Part shown: one piece after another, positions 46,177 to 54,344 of the stretch | How the letters are laid out: the number at the start of each line of letters is the position of its first letter | Numbering within the stretch: the first letter of the stretch is position 1 | Position numbers and translations under genes: made by a program | Source: Mobilisporobacter senegalensis | GTDB lineage: Bacteria; Bacillota; Clostridia; Lachnospirales; Lachnospiraceae | Length of the DNA: 64,000 nt | Reading direction: 5' to 3' | Assembly (NCBI RefSeq): GCF_003752155.1 | Contig: NZ_RJVG01000004.1 | Location: 1 to 64,000, forward strand | The notes under the pieces: model-generated | What the model was told of the DNA's origin: nothing | The model's database searches: none | Seen by the model: the letters and a program-made list of their open reading frames with translations, nothing else

Positions 46177-48540
46177 TTACTTTAATATCTGTATCATTCC
46201 ATGTCCTCCATCTACGATTACCTTTTGTCCAGTTTTTAATACTGTTGTTGCATTCCCGCATCCTACTACTGCTGGTATCCCCAACTCTCTGGCAACAATA
46301 GCTGCATGAGATAATGGTGCTCCAATATCAGTAATAATAGCTGCTGCTTTAGGGAAGATAGGAGTCCATCCTATATTAGTAGTGGAGGCAACTAGTATTT
46401 CACCTGGCTGCAATAAATAGCCTTCTTCAGGGTTGGCCAGAATTCTTACAAATCCCTCAATTTTACCTGCTGCTCCAGCAAAACCATTCAGTATTTCCGC
46501 TTCTTTTATTATTGGAGCAAGAGGTGTGGCAGAATCATAATAATCTACTCGCTTATATGGTTCTTTTACCCACTTAAAAGGATCAATACGCCCTTTTATA
46601 ACGGATGGAAGTGTCGGTAAAGCCTTATATTTTTCAAAATTCCTTTTTCTAGCACTAATGTATTCTAAAGCAGAATCCTCTCCTGCTAATAGATCCAGAA
46701 CTTCATTAATATACAAGAAAAACACATCTTCTCCAATACCGGTTAACTCTCCTGCCTTAAGAGCAAACGTTCTGTTCACTCTAATTACTCTAGTCCACTC
46801 TGAGCGAACTGCTTCTCTTATATAACTACCTTCGGATGCTTCTGCTATCTGCTTTTTAATTCTTTTTGCTTTTTCAGGATAATATTCTTCTAATTTTTTC
46901 AATGTTATTTCATATTGATCTGCCTGCTTCTTTAAAAGGCTTTCTGCATCTATACCTGCCTTTATACTTTCTTTAATCTGCTTATCCAGCCACATCTTAT
47001 TTTCTAAAGGGTCTGGTATAGATAACTCAAATTCGTGAGGGCCACGATGTCCATACTTTGCTAAATATTCTTCTTTGCTCATTTCACCTTTAATAATCCT
47101 GGATATTCCAATGACTGGTCCCAGACTTTCTAGATTTCCACTGCCTCTTAGATTGGATAGTAAAGTGTTTGCATCTTCTTTCCCTAAAAGTTTTGGCAGT
47201 TCCTCGTTCAGCTTAAATAAGCCCATCAATTTTTTACGGGGAGCATATCGACCCACCCACAATGCTTTACAATTGTACGGCCAAAGTTCCTTTTTCCATA
47301 AATTCAGTAATTCATCTTTTTCATTAACCTGCTCAATGGATTTTTTCATAGATTGGCACCATTTTGGTGTATCCTCAATATAACGAGGCATCATTTTATT
47401 GACCTCTTTTGACCATTTCATAGTATATTTCATTCTTGGTATCATTTTCTTTATTAATTCCAATCCTGAAAATGGATAAATCGGTATATCTATGCCTGTT
47501 GGCATCTCACCAAAGATATCATTCATTTTTTTAAGTGTTGATTTATAATCTATCCCAAAAGCAGGATACATTGATAATGCCATATTTACATTAGAATACA
47601 TTCTTCCACTGATATTTCCTGAAAACAAATAATAATTAGGAATAATTAGCTGTTCCTCATCTAAAGCTCGTATCACGGACCAACTTAGGGGAGTAAAGAC
47701 ATCTGCCATGGCTTCACCTATATTGGTATTTATCCAAAGATAATCTCCATCCAGGGAATCATTCATCTCATAGGATTCTAAATTACCGGATTTTAGAGTA
47801 GTAATGGGCCTTGCCTGTAGAATATATAATTTCCCTTTTGCTACTGCCCATTCTATATCCTGCTGACACCCTAATTCTTTCACAAGTTTAGAAGAGTATT
47901 TATATAAATAGGAAGCATATTGTTTAAAATCTTTTGGTCCTTCATATTTCCCTTTTGGCCTATACAATTTGAAAGGATATGCATTTGCTTCCCCTGATAC
48001 AAGCTGTTCTCCTAATCCATATACATAATTTCCCATCATATTTACATGACTGCCTGTAATTGGATCTGCAGTAAAAAGTACACCCGATATTTCTGCTGGA
48101 ACCATTAACATTATAACTACAGCTATCTGATGTGATCCATCTATTCCCTGAACAGAACTATATGCTTTCACTCTCTCTGACTCTTTCGAATGAAACACAC
48201 TATAGATTGCCTTTTTTATTTCTTCATCCGTACCAACATTAAGAACAGTTTCAAATTCTCCTGCAAAGGAGGCACTTGCTGAGTCTTCACTCAATGCAGA
48301 GGATCGGACAGCAAACAGGGAACCTGGATTTTTACTTCTAATATCCTTTAATAGAAATATGATTTCCTCCCATGCTTTATCATTTAATTTATCTTCATAA
48401 AAAGCAGACGGTAAAACTACAAAGCCATCAGGCACTGGATATCCATCCTGATACATCTTTGCAAGCATTCCTCCTTTCCCACCTGCCAATACTCTTTCAT
48501 CCACTGTCAAACTTTTGAAACTTTTTACCATTGCTCTCAT
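46177..48540 (-). CDS. PEP-synthase/PPDK-like dikinase (PEP synthase or rifampin-phosphotransferase-like)
   Basis: The 787-residue protein has an N-terminal ATP-grasp part (GGKGGMLAKMYQDGYPVPDGFVV; AVRSSALSEDSASASFAGEFET; DIEWAVAKGKLYILQARPI), a central region (about 265-640) without PEP-synthase barrel motifs, and a C-terminal swivelling domain with the phospho-His in GAPLSHAAIVARELGIPA near residue 740. This order (ATP-binding, middle, His domain) resembles rifampin phosphotransferase and related orphan dikinases more than classical PpsA, whose PEP barrel follows the His domain. The acceptor is unknown. The adjacent TetR regulator fits an inducible resistance or detoxification role. Start at 48540 (GGAGG 10 bases upstream). 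Confidence 0.78.
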   Translation of the reverse strand: MRAMVKSFKSLTVDERVLAGGKGGMLAKMYQDGYPVPDGFVVLPSAFYEDKLNDKAWEEIIFLLKDIRSKNPGSLFAVRSSALSEDSASASFAGEFETVLNVGTDEEIKKAIYSVFHSKESERVKAYSSVQGIDGSHQIAVVIMLMVPAEISGVLFTADPITGSHVNMMGNYVYGLGEQLVSGEANAYPFKLYRPKGKYEGPKDFKQYASYLYKYSSKLVKELGCQQDIEWAVAKGKLYILQARPITTLKSGNLESYEMNDSLDGDYLWINTNIGEAMADVFTPLSWSVIRALDEEQLIIPNYYLFSGNISGRMYSNVNMALSMYPAFGIDYKSTLKKMNDIFGEMPTGIDIPIYPFSGLELIKKMIPRMKYTMKWSKEVNKMMPRYIEDTPKWCQSMKKSIEQVNEKDELLNLWKKELWPYNCKALWVGRYAPRKKLMGLFKLNEELPKLLGKEDANTLLSNLRGSGNLESLGPVIGISRIIKGEMSKEEYLAKYGHRGPHEFELSIPDPLENKMWLDKQIKESIKAGIDAESLLKKQADQYEITLKKLEEYYPEKAKRIKKQIAEASEGSYIREAVRSEWTRVIRVNRTFALKAGELTGIGEDVFFLYINEVLDLLAGEDSALEYISARKRNFEKYKALPTLPSVIKGRIDPFKWVKEPYKRVDYYDSATPLAPIIKEAEILNGFAGAAGKIEGFVRILANPEEGYLLQPGEILVASTTNIGWTPIFPKAAAIITDIGAPLSHAAIVARELGIPAVVGCGNATTVLKTGQKVIVDGGHGMIQILK

Positions 48541-48562
48541 ACTTAACATTCCTCCTAAATTA

Positions 48563-49186
48563 TCACTTATAAAAACTCTCTCTAAACAATTCTATATAAG
48601 CATCTAATTCTGTCAGTAAATTATTATAGTTTAGTTCATTCAATGAAATCTTCTTTAATTTTTCCCTCTCTCTGGAAGAGACCCCTTCAAAAGTCCACAT
48701 GATGGTATGAATCACTCTTTCTATATCAATACCCTCTTTAAATTTAGAAATATCTACATTATCTAATACTTTGTCATTGCCGATTGTGATATAATCGCTA
48801 TTTCTAAGTTCCAAATCCTCTTTTATTTCATCAGAATTATCAAAATAGGCAGATTTAATAAAATTTAACATATCAGGATGTCTGTTTATTAAATTAAATT
48901 TGATTACAATTACTTGACGTAATCTTTTTAAGATATCCCTTTCATTTAAATTAATTTTTTCATAGAATTCATTCATTAAAATATCTAATGTATAATCATA
49001 TAAGAATAAAAATAAATCTTTCTTACTTTTAAAATAATGAAATAGCATTCCCTTCCCAATATTGGCATCTTTTACAATCTCGTTCGTGGAAGCATTCTTA
49101 TACCCTTTTTGATCAAACTCTTTCATCGCCGCATTCAATATTCTTTTTTGTTTATCTACATCTAAAGCATAGAACTTTTCAAACAT
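48563..49186 (-). CDS. TetR/AcrR family regulator
   Basis: The 207-residue protein has the TetR HTH (KQKRILNAAMKEFDQKGY, ASTNEIVKDANIGKGMLFHYF) and a C-terminal ligand domain. It lies 22 bases before the dikinase gene on the same strand, so the pair is one operon. Two near-identical palindromes in its promoter region are likely its binding sites, giving autorepression with induction by a ligand. GGAGGG precedes the ATG. Confidence 0.9.
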   Translation of the reverse strand: MFEKFYALDVDKQKRILNAAMKEFDQKGYKNASTNEIVKDANIGKGMLFHYFKSKKDLFLFLYDYTLDILMNEFYEKINLNERDILKRLRQVIVIKFNLINRHPDMLNFIKSAYFDNSDEIKEDLELRNSDYITIGNDKVLDNVDISKFKEGIDIERVIHTIMWTFEGVSSREREKLKKISLNELNYNNLLTELDAYIELFRESFYK

Positions 49187-49215
49187 TTCATTCCCTCCGT
49201 GAATAGAATTTTGTT

Positions 49216-49234
49216 ATCGACCAATATGGTCTAT
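49216..49234. promoter_or_regulatory. TetR operator copy 1 (downstream of the -10)
   Basis: ATCGACCAATATGGTCTAT contains the inverted half-sites GACCA and TGGTC. It lies between the -10 TATAAT (minus strand, 49241-49246) and the tetR start. Confidence 0.8.
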
Positions 49235-49251
49235 GTGTCTATTATATCACC

Positions 49252-49270
49252 ATCGACCAACCTGGTCTAT
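49252..49270. promoter_or_regulatory. TetR operator copy 2 (over the -35)
   Basis: ATCGACCAACCTGGTCTAT repeats copy 1 with only the central bases changed, 36 bases away centre to centre. It covers the -35 (TAGACC on the minus strand), which is 17 bases from the TATAAT at 49241-49246. Confidence 0.82.
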
Positions 49271-49359
49271 ATTTTTTTAATTTTTTTCTCTCTAAAAGAA
49301 TGATTCTAATTCTTTATTAGTGAGGAATATAATATTTTACCAGCATTTTGAATTTTCTA

Positions 49360-49387
49360 TTGCAATTATTTTAAAATAGTGTATAAT
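49360..49387 (+). promoter_or_regulatory. Promoter of the encapsulin operon
   Basis: TTGCAA and TATAAT with a 16-base spacer on the plus strand, about 50 bases before the first start codon. Confidence 0.65.
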
Positions 49388-49397
49388 GACAATAACA

Positions 49398-49410
49398 GTA
49401 ATTATTACTA
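49398..49410. promoter_or_regulatory. Palindromic candidate operator of the encapsulin operon (Fur/PerR-size)
   Basis: AGTAATTATTACT is a perfect 13-base palindrome 10 bases after the -10. Position and AT-rich odd-centred symmetry resemble Fur/PerR boxes, which would fit iron and oxidative-stress genes, but the sequence is not a clear consensus match. Confidence 0.45.
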
Positions 49411-49436
49411 TTTTACATTAAGAGGAGGTTAAAATT

Positions 49437-49802
49437 ATGCCAGCATTTGGAAATCCATTTCAGGGTAATGTAGAAAGAAAGATGACAAAAGAAGAACTTA
49501 TTCAAGCAATCCGACTAGACATAGCCGGAGAATTAGAAGCAATTTATCTCTATGATGCTCATGTTCAGGCTACAGATATAGAGATAGCAAAGAAGGTAAT
49601 CGCTGATATACGAGATGAAGAAAAAGCTCATGTTGGAGAATTAATGACTCTATTGCGCATTCTTGATCCAAAAGAAGCAGAGTTATTTGTCTCCGGTGAA
49701 AATGAAGTAAAAGAAATGTTAGAGGATCTGGGCATTACAAGTCTACCTGGAGAAGAACCTAAAGCAAAAAATGAAACAGTTGGAAGTTTAATAAAAGAAT
49801 AG
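49437..49802 (+). CDS. Encapsulated ferritin (EncFtn), cargo of the encapsulin
   Basis: The 121-residue protein is a short ferritin-like helix pair with ELEAIYLYDAHVQATD and IRDEEKAHVGEL. Glu 32, Glu 62 and His 65 fall at the numbers of the EncFtn ferroxidase ligands described in Rhodospirillum rubrum; Glu 34 and Tyr 39 are also present, while the entry-site Glu 31 is Gly and Trp 38 is Leu. The C-terminus ETVGSLIKE is a typical encapsulin-targeting peptide after a flexible linker. It should form an annular ferroxidase that oxidises Fe2+ for storage inside the shell encoded next. Strong AGAGGAGG site. Confidence 0.9.
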   Translation: MPAFGNPFQGNVERKMTKEELIQAIRLDIAGELEAIYLYDAHVQATDIEIAKKVIADIRDEEKAHVGELMTLLRILDPKEAELFVSGENEVKEMLEDLGITSLPGEEPKAKNETVGSLIKE

Positions 49803-49824
49803 TCCGTGAAAGGAGGTCATACAG

Positions 49825-50640
49825 ATGAGTTATTTGTCAAGAGAAAGTTCTCCACTGGGAGAAGCATTATGGAATCAAATTGATGAAACTGTTATAAATA
49901 CTGCCCGTAAAGCATTAGTGGGCAGACGATTTCTTAAAATATTCGGACCATTAGGTATAGGAACACAAAGTATTCATATTGATGATTATGAAAACCTGGA
50001 TGAGAACTATGATAATGGTTTTATCACAACAAAAGGAAGAAAATATGTAGAAATTCCTACTATATATGATGACTTCACATTATTTTCAAAAGATTTAGAG
50101 AACTGTAAGCAATTTGGCTATCCCATTGACTTATCAAGAGCTGCTTATTCCGCAGAAGAGTGTTCAAGAAAAGAAGATCGTCTCATTTTCTTTGGCAATC
50201 AGTCATATGGTTATGAAGGTCTGTTAACAGCATCCGGTATTAATAAAATTGAAAGAAAAGACTGGGCTACTGGTGAAAATGCATTTTCTGATATCGTTTC
50301 AGCTTTAGAACTATTTACACAAAAAGGTATTTATGGCTCTTATGCACTCATAATGAGCCCTGATCTATATACCCAGTTGCAAAGAATCCAACAAGGAACA
50401 GGTCTATTAGAAATTGAACGTATTCGTAATCTCGTTGGAGGAAATTTGTATAACACTTCTGTTCTGGGCACCGGAAAAGCTGCACTTATTTGTCCTGAGC
50501 AAAGAAATATGGATCTTGTAATTGGTCAGGATTTAGCAACCGGATATTTAGAACAAAAAGATTTTAATCATAGTTTCCGGGTATTAGAAACCGTTTTACT
50601 TAGAATAAAACGTAAGCAAGCAATTACAGTATTTGAATAA
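49825..50640 (+). CDS. Encapsulin nanocompartment shell protein (family 1, HK97 fold)
   Basis: The 271-residue protein shows the family 1 encapsulin pattern: LSRESSPLGEALWNQIDETV at the N-terminus (cargo-binding face), DDFTLFSKDLE, DRLIFFGNQSYGYEGLLTAS, YALIMSPDLYTQLQRI, and a C-terminal FNHSFRVLETVLLRIKR. Subunits of this size usually build 60-mer or 180-mer icosahedral shells. It lies 22 bases after the EncFtn gene with AAAGGAGG, so both are one operon. A phage capsid origin of the fold is known, but no phage genes are near. Confidence 0.94.
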   Translation: MSYLSRESSPLGEALWNQIDETVINTARKALVGRRFLKIFGPLGIGTQSIHIDDYENLDENYDNGFITTKGRKYVEIPTIYDDFTLFSKDLENCKQFGYPIDLSRAAYSAEECSRKEDRLIFFGNQSYGYEGLLTASGINKIERKDWATGENAFSDIVSALELFTQKGIYGSYALIMSPDLYTQLQRIQQGTGLLEIERIRNLVGGNLYNTSVLGTGKAALICPEQRNMDLVIGQDLATGYLEQKDFNHSFRVLETVLLRIKRKQAITVFE

Positions 50641-50681
50641 TACTGCCCAAGCAAAATACATAATTAAAGGAGAGAACTAAT

Positions 50682-51056
50682 ATGTCTAATGTGAAATTTT
50701 ATCGCTGTGAGGTCTGTGGAAATATGGTCGCTATGGTAACAGAAGGCGGCGGAACTTTAACTTGTTGTAATCAGGAAATGACTTTATTAAAAGCCAATAC
50801 AACTGATGGGGCATTGGAAAAACATGTTCCTGAGGTAGTAAAAGAAGATGGTAAAATTAAAGTGTCTGTTGGTGCAGTGATCCACCCATCATTGCCAGAA
50901 CACTATATTGAATGGATTGCTTTAGTTACTGGGGATAAGATCCAATTAACTTATTTACAACCTGGTATGGCTCCAAAAGCAGAATTTTCAGAGGTAGAAT
51001 CTGGAACGGTATATGAATATTGTAACTTGCATGGTTTATGGAAAACCGAATTCTAG
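50682..51056 (+). CDS. dfx: Desulfoferrodoxin (superoxide reductase)
   Basis: The 124-residue protein has an N-terminal desulforedoxin domain with Cys 9, 12, 28 and 29, and a C-terminal superoxide-reductase domain with LEKHVPEV, VIHPSLPEHYIEW and EYCNLHGLW, giving the four His and one Cys that hold the square-pyramidal Fe. It reduces superoxide to peroxide without releasing O2. It lies 41 bases after the encapsulin gene in the same direction. It has no visible targeting peptide, so it is probably cytosolic rather than cargo. Confidence 0.95.
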   Translation: MSNVKFYRCEVCGNMVAMVTEGGGTLTCCNQEMTLLKANTTDGALEKHVPEVVKEDGKIKVSVGAVIHPSLPEHYIEWIALVTGDKIQLTYLQPGMAPKAEFSEVESGTVYEYCNLHGLWKTEF

Positions 51057-51075
51057 CCTTACCTTCCCTTTATTT

Positions 51076-51112
51076 AAAAAGAGCGATTGCAAAAATGCAA
51101 CCGCTCTTTTCT
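51076..51112. terminator. Bidirectional terminator after the encapsulin operon
   Basis: AAAGAGCG-A-TTGCA and TGCAA-C-CGCTCTTT pair around AAAA with T residues after the stem on both strands. It ends the encapsulin/SOR transcript and the convergent Cthe_2159-like operon. Confidence 0.88.
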
Positions 51113-51123
51113 TTGCTGTAAAG

Positions 51124-52719
51124 CTATTTGTCTTTCGTTTGTTCTTGATTTTCTGGTTTAAAAGTATTTCTTCCAGGTCTGCCCATTCCCTGTTCACCAT
51201 TACTGGTCACTATTTGGTCAAGTTTTATTTCTGCTGTTTGTTTTCCGGAAGTAAAAGTATAAGTTTTATCTTTCTTCAATTCCGGAGTACTGATTACGAC
51301 AGACTGATACTTTTTCGATGGTTTAAAAGATACCACAACTTTATCATCTTCATCTTTTAGTATCACTTCGGTTTCTCCTTCACTTACCGTCGGCAAATTA
51401 TATAATAGGGAATATTGACTGGAGGTATCCGAGAATCCCTGGGCCATTCCAATAGAGCCTGCTATCACTACTGTACCCCCTGTGATCTCTGCGGTTCCAT
51501 TATAATCAAGCCCTCCATTTCCACTGTTTTCAGGACCACTTACAAATATATTTCCACCAGAAATATAAAGAGAGCCATTGGTGTCTATCCCATCTGCCGA
51601 AGCATCTATTACAATATTCCCTCCTGTAATTGAAATATAACAATTTTCATTTACTGCAAATTCACCACCTGCACCTCCAAAACCATTTGATCTTTCTCTC
51701 ATTACATTTTCAGGAGGTTTTTCTGCCATATCTTCTCTCTCTCTATTAACCGGAATATCTGTCTTTCCATTATCATTCCCTGCGGCTGTGTCTTTACTGG
51801 CTGTATCATTGCTGTCTATAGCAGAATTCAATCCATCATCCTCTGCTGTAATATTTATATCACCATCTTCAATTAAGATAACCGTCCCTTCAATTCCTTC
51901 TCTGCTTCTGGTAACTGTAATCGAACCTCCGCAGATATAAACATAACCTTTCGTTTCATCATCACTGTTTTTCGACTGAATTCCATTTCCAGTTTCAGCA
52001 CTTAACTGAAATGTACCATCTTTAATTTTCACACAATCTTTTCCATTCAATGTATCCTTTATTGCTGTAATGTTCAAATTACCATTGGTAATTATAAGAT
52101 CATCTTTTGATACAATTCCATTCTTATAGTTACCCGTAATATTTAATGTACCTTCTCCATTAATGGTCAGATCAGCTTTACTAAAAATTACACCATCAAC
52201 GTTATTCTCATCTCTCTGCACATATTCTGTTCCATCCGTTAAAGTATTCTTTGTTCCCTCCTTTAGAGTAATAAAGACTTTATCTGCATTTTTTATATAA
52301 ATAGGTGCATGATCACTGCAATTGATCTGTGCATTATTAAGAACGATCTGTACTTTATCCGATTCTGACCCGTCCACTATGATCTGGCCATCGTTTAATG
52401 TACCTGATATTACATAAGTGCCTTCCTTACTAATCGTTAATATTCCATCTTTATATACTGCACCATTCCCGGACACCTCTCCATTGCTTCCATTCATTGT
52501 AATATGAGCTGCTGTACTATCTTCATACCCTACATCCAGATCATTGCCACTAAATTCTGTATCAACTTCTACCTTGGAAGTATTTATTATTGCAGATAAA
52601 TCACTGCTCTCACTCTCTTTGACAGTTTCCGCCTGACTATTCTGATCAGAGCTGCATCCTGTAAATATAATGCTTGCGATTGCTATCATTGCTAAATAAG
52701 CTTTTAAACTCCTCTTCAT
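51124..52719 (-). CDS. Cthe_2159-like carbohydrate-binding beta-helix lipoprotein (DUF4353)
   Basis: The 531-residue protein has a lipoprotein signal (IIFTGCSS, Cys 22) and, from about residue 75, many short repeats of a right-handed beta-helix (GNGAVYKDGILTISKEGTYV; DLTINGEGTLNITG; KDCVKIKDGTF; GGSITVTRSREGIEG; DGIDTNGSLYISGGNI). This is the pattern of the Cthe_2159 family, which binds acidic polysaccharide or cellulose. An acidic Gly/Asn/Asp-rich linker lies near 300-350. It is the last gene of a VTC-DUF4956-Cthe_2159 unit seen in many Clostridia. Confidence 0.85.
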   Translation of the reverse strand: MKRSLKAYLAMIAIASIIFTGCSSDQNSQAETVKESESSDLSAIINTSKVEVDTEFSGNDLDVGYEDSTAAHITMNGSNGEVSGNGAVYKDGILTISKEGTYVISGTLNDGQIIVDGSESDKVQIVLNNAQINCSDHAPIYIKNADKVFITLKEGTKNTLTDGTEYVQRDENNVDGVIFSKADLTINGEGTLNITGNYKNGIVSKDDLIITNGNLNITAIKDTLNGKDCVKIKDGTFQLSAETGNGIQSKNSDDETKGYVYICGGSITVTRSREGIEGTVILIEDGDINITAEDDGLNSAIDSNDTASKDTAAGNDNGKTDIPVNREREDMAEKPPENVMRERSNGFGGAGGEFAVNENCYISITGGNIVIDASADGIDTNGSLYISGGNIFVSGPENSGNGGLDYNGTAEITGGTVVIAGSIGMAQGFSDTSSQYSLLYNLPTVSEGETEVILKDEDDKVVVSFKPSKKYQSVVISTPELKKDKTYTFTSGKQTAEIKLDQIVTSNGEQGMGRPGRNTFKPENQEQTKDK

Positions 52720-52733
52720 TCTATACTCCTCTC

Positions 52734-53399
52734 TTAAAGTTCATCACTTCCATATGTAACTTTACCACAAATAATTTCCAGGTTACCATTTCGGCATCGT
52801 AATTCATCAATGAGGTTTTTTTCATTTTCTGATACTTTCATTCGAATACGATAATCTAATTTATAAAGACTTCCCATGTTGGCCGTTTTTACTCTGATCA
52901 AATCATGTTTCATTGTATATTCTTCAAACAAATCGTCAAAGATCCCTGTATAATCCAGACTCTCCGGAATCGTAATCTTTAACTCTTTCTCTTCAATTTT
53001 CCTTTTCCCGAACCCCATGACATGATACAGCAGACTCACAAGGCTCATAATTATGGTAAATAGTACTGCAACTGTTAAATATCCCATTCCAGTTGCAAGT
53101 CCTACTGCCATGGCCGAAAAAATGCTGCAAATTTCTTTGGCACTTCCTGGTATGGAACGAAAACGTACCAGACTAAATGCTCCCATGACAGCAACAGACG
53201 TTCCAAGATTACCATTTACTAACATGATCACTATTTGTACAATTGCAGGTAAGATGGCAACTGCCATTGTAAAACCTTTACTGCTATTATTAAGTAAACT
53301 GTGCATCCATCCAAGCACTGCCCCTAATGCCAGGGAACAGGCTAAACTTATTAAAAAAGTTGTAATAGAAAATGTATTTGTAACGATTGAATTAAGCAT
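52734..53399 (-). CDS. DUF4956 membrane protein
   Basis: The 221-residue protein has about four hydrophobic helices in the first 135 residues, including SLVRFRSIPGSAKEICSIF, the conserved DUF4956 core, then a soluble C-terminal alpha/beta part. Its function is unproven; genes of this family are almost always next to a VTC-domain polyphosphate polymerase gene, as here, with an 8-base overlap, so it may act in polyphosphate or cell-surface polymer handling. Confidence 0.87.
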   Translation of the reverse strand: MLNSIVTNTFSITTFLISLACSLALGAVLGWMHSLLNNSSKGFTMAVAILPAIVQIVIMLVNGNLGTSVAVMGAFSLVRFRSIPGSAKEICSIFSAMAVGLATGMGYLTVAVLFTIIMSLVSLLYHVMGFGKRKIEEKELKITIPESLDYTGIFDDLFEEYTMKHDLIRVKTANMGSLYKLDYRIRMKVSENEKNLIDELRCRNGNLEIICGKVTYGSDEL

Positions 53400-54126
53400 A
53401 TTTAATAACTCCTTCTTCTCTTTCCTTTTGTTTTAATAATTCAACCTTTGTATAAGCTCTTCCATACTTCGAAAAGGATACTGGATAAATTTCCAATTCA
53501 TCTAAAATATGTGATAACCACACAGGGAATGCTCCAGGAATTTTTATTTCCATCAGATGTTCATCTTCATTCAGGAGAGAATTTCCCCAGGAACCGTGCT
53601 CTAACCATAGATCCTCTTCTCTCCAAAGTATATTACTGTCAAAAGTAATACGGAGTTCCGGATTCTCTGCTCCATACAATGCAACACGGTCATAGGAGAT
53701 ATACATTGCAGGTCTTATTTCCTTATAGAATTTTAAAAACCAATTAAGTTCGTTGATTATTTGTGAATCATCATTCATATATTCCAAATAATATAAATAT
53801 CGTTCCGCTTCACTAAGTTCCATCCCAACACGTCTTTTATATACAATTCCTTTGTATTTCTTTTTAAGTTCTACAAAAACTTTATCCTCTTCTTCTGGTA
53901 TCCCATAACTTCTTAATCGTAATTTTTCTTTATACACTGGTTTTTCCAGGGAAGAACGTATTAACAAATGCTCTGGAGTGTCAAAATAAATATTACATAT
54001 TTTTATTCTCCCATATTGATCCACATGGCATTTATCAATTAGCCTCTGGCGTAATATTTTATAGTTTTTCCCATTTAACAGATACTTTTTTTCATATCGC
54101 CTAAATGTTCCCTGTGGCTGTCCCAT
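53392..54126 (-). CDS. VTC-domain protein (polyphosphate polymerase-like)
   Basis: The 244-residue protein has the VTC fold marks RRYEKKYLLNGKNYKILRQRL, NIYFDTPEHLLIRSSLEKP, KEKLRLRSYG, VFVELKKKYKGIVYKRR, YISYDRVALYG, and EDEHLMEIKIPGAFP. Those Lys, Arg and Glu residues line the triphosphate tunnel in yeast Vtc4, which makes polyphosphate from ATP. Start at 54126 with AGGAGG 7 bases upstream. It is the first gene of the three-gene unit. Confidence 0.87.
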   Translation of the reverse strand: MGQPQGTFRRYEKKYLLNGKNYKILRQRLIDKCHVDQYGRIKICNIYFDTPEHLLIRSSLEKPVYKEKLRLRSYGIPEEEDKVFVELKKKYKGIVYKRRVGMELSEAERYLYYLEYMNDDSQIINELNWFLKFYKEIRPAMYISYDRVALYGAENPELRITFDSNILWREEDLWLEHGSWGNSLLNEDEHLMEIKIPGAFPVWLSHILDELEIYPVSFSKYGRAYTKVELLKQKEREEGVIKYA

Positions 54127-54191
54127 ATTATTTCCTCCTGTTTTCATTATCTATTATCTTTATACCAATTGTACTGGTATTACTTAAAATG

Positions 54192-54222
54192 AACTTTAAA
54201 GAATACCTTAAATTAACTTTAA
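54192..54222. promoter_or_regulatory. Direct repeats upstream of the VTC operon (candidate response-regulator site)
   Basis: Three units, GAACTTTAAA, ATACCTTAAA and TAACTTTAA, repeat every 11-12 bases. The 15-base core TTAAATTAACTTTAA (54208-54222) is also present upstream of the response-regulator gene. They begin 28 bases upstream of a possible extended -10 (TGGTATAAA on the minus strand). Confidence 0.65.
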
Positions 54223-54257
54223 TTTATAAGGAAGTTCAAAGAACTTTCCTGTAAATT

Positions 54258-54303
54258 AAAAAAGTTGTTGAAAAACAAAAGTTCCATTCTGTCTTTCAAC
54301 AAC
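54258..54303 (-). terminator. Terminator after the two-component system
   Basis: On the minus strand GTTGTTGAAA, a 20-base loop, TTTCAACAAC and then six T residues. It lies about 42 bases past the histidine-kinase stop and isolates the two-component pair from the VTC operon. A second hairpin (AGGAAGTTC/GAACTTTCCT, 54229-54250) lies between it and the direct repeats. Confidence 0.75.
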
Positions 54304-54344
54304 AAATTATAAAATTTATAGGGCTTGCAATAAAAAAACTGATT

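Noticed and set aside
49825-50640. Encapsulin read as a phage major capsid protein
   Set aside because: It shares the HK97 fold but has the family 1 encapsulin sequence pattern, a cargo gene with a targeting peptide directly upstream, and no phage neighbours.
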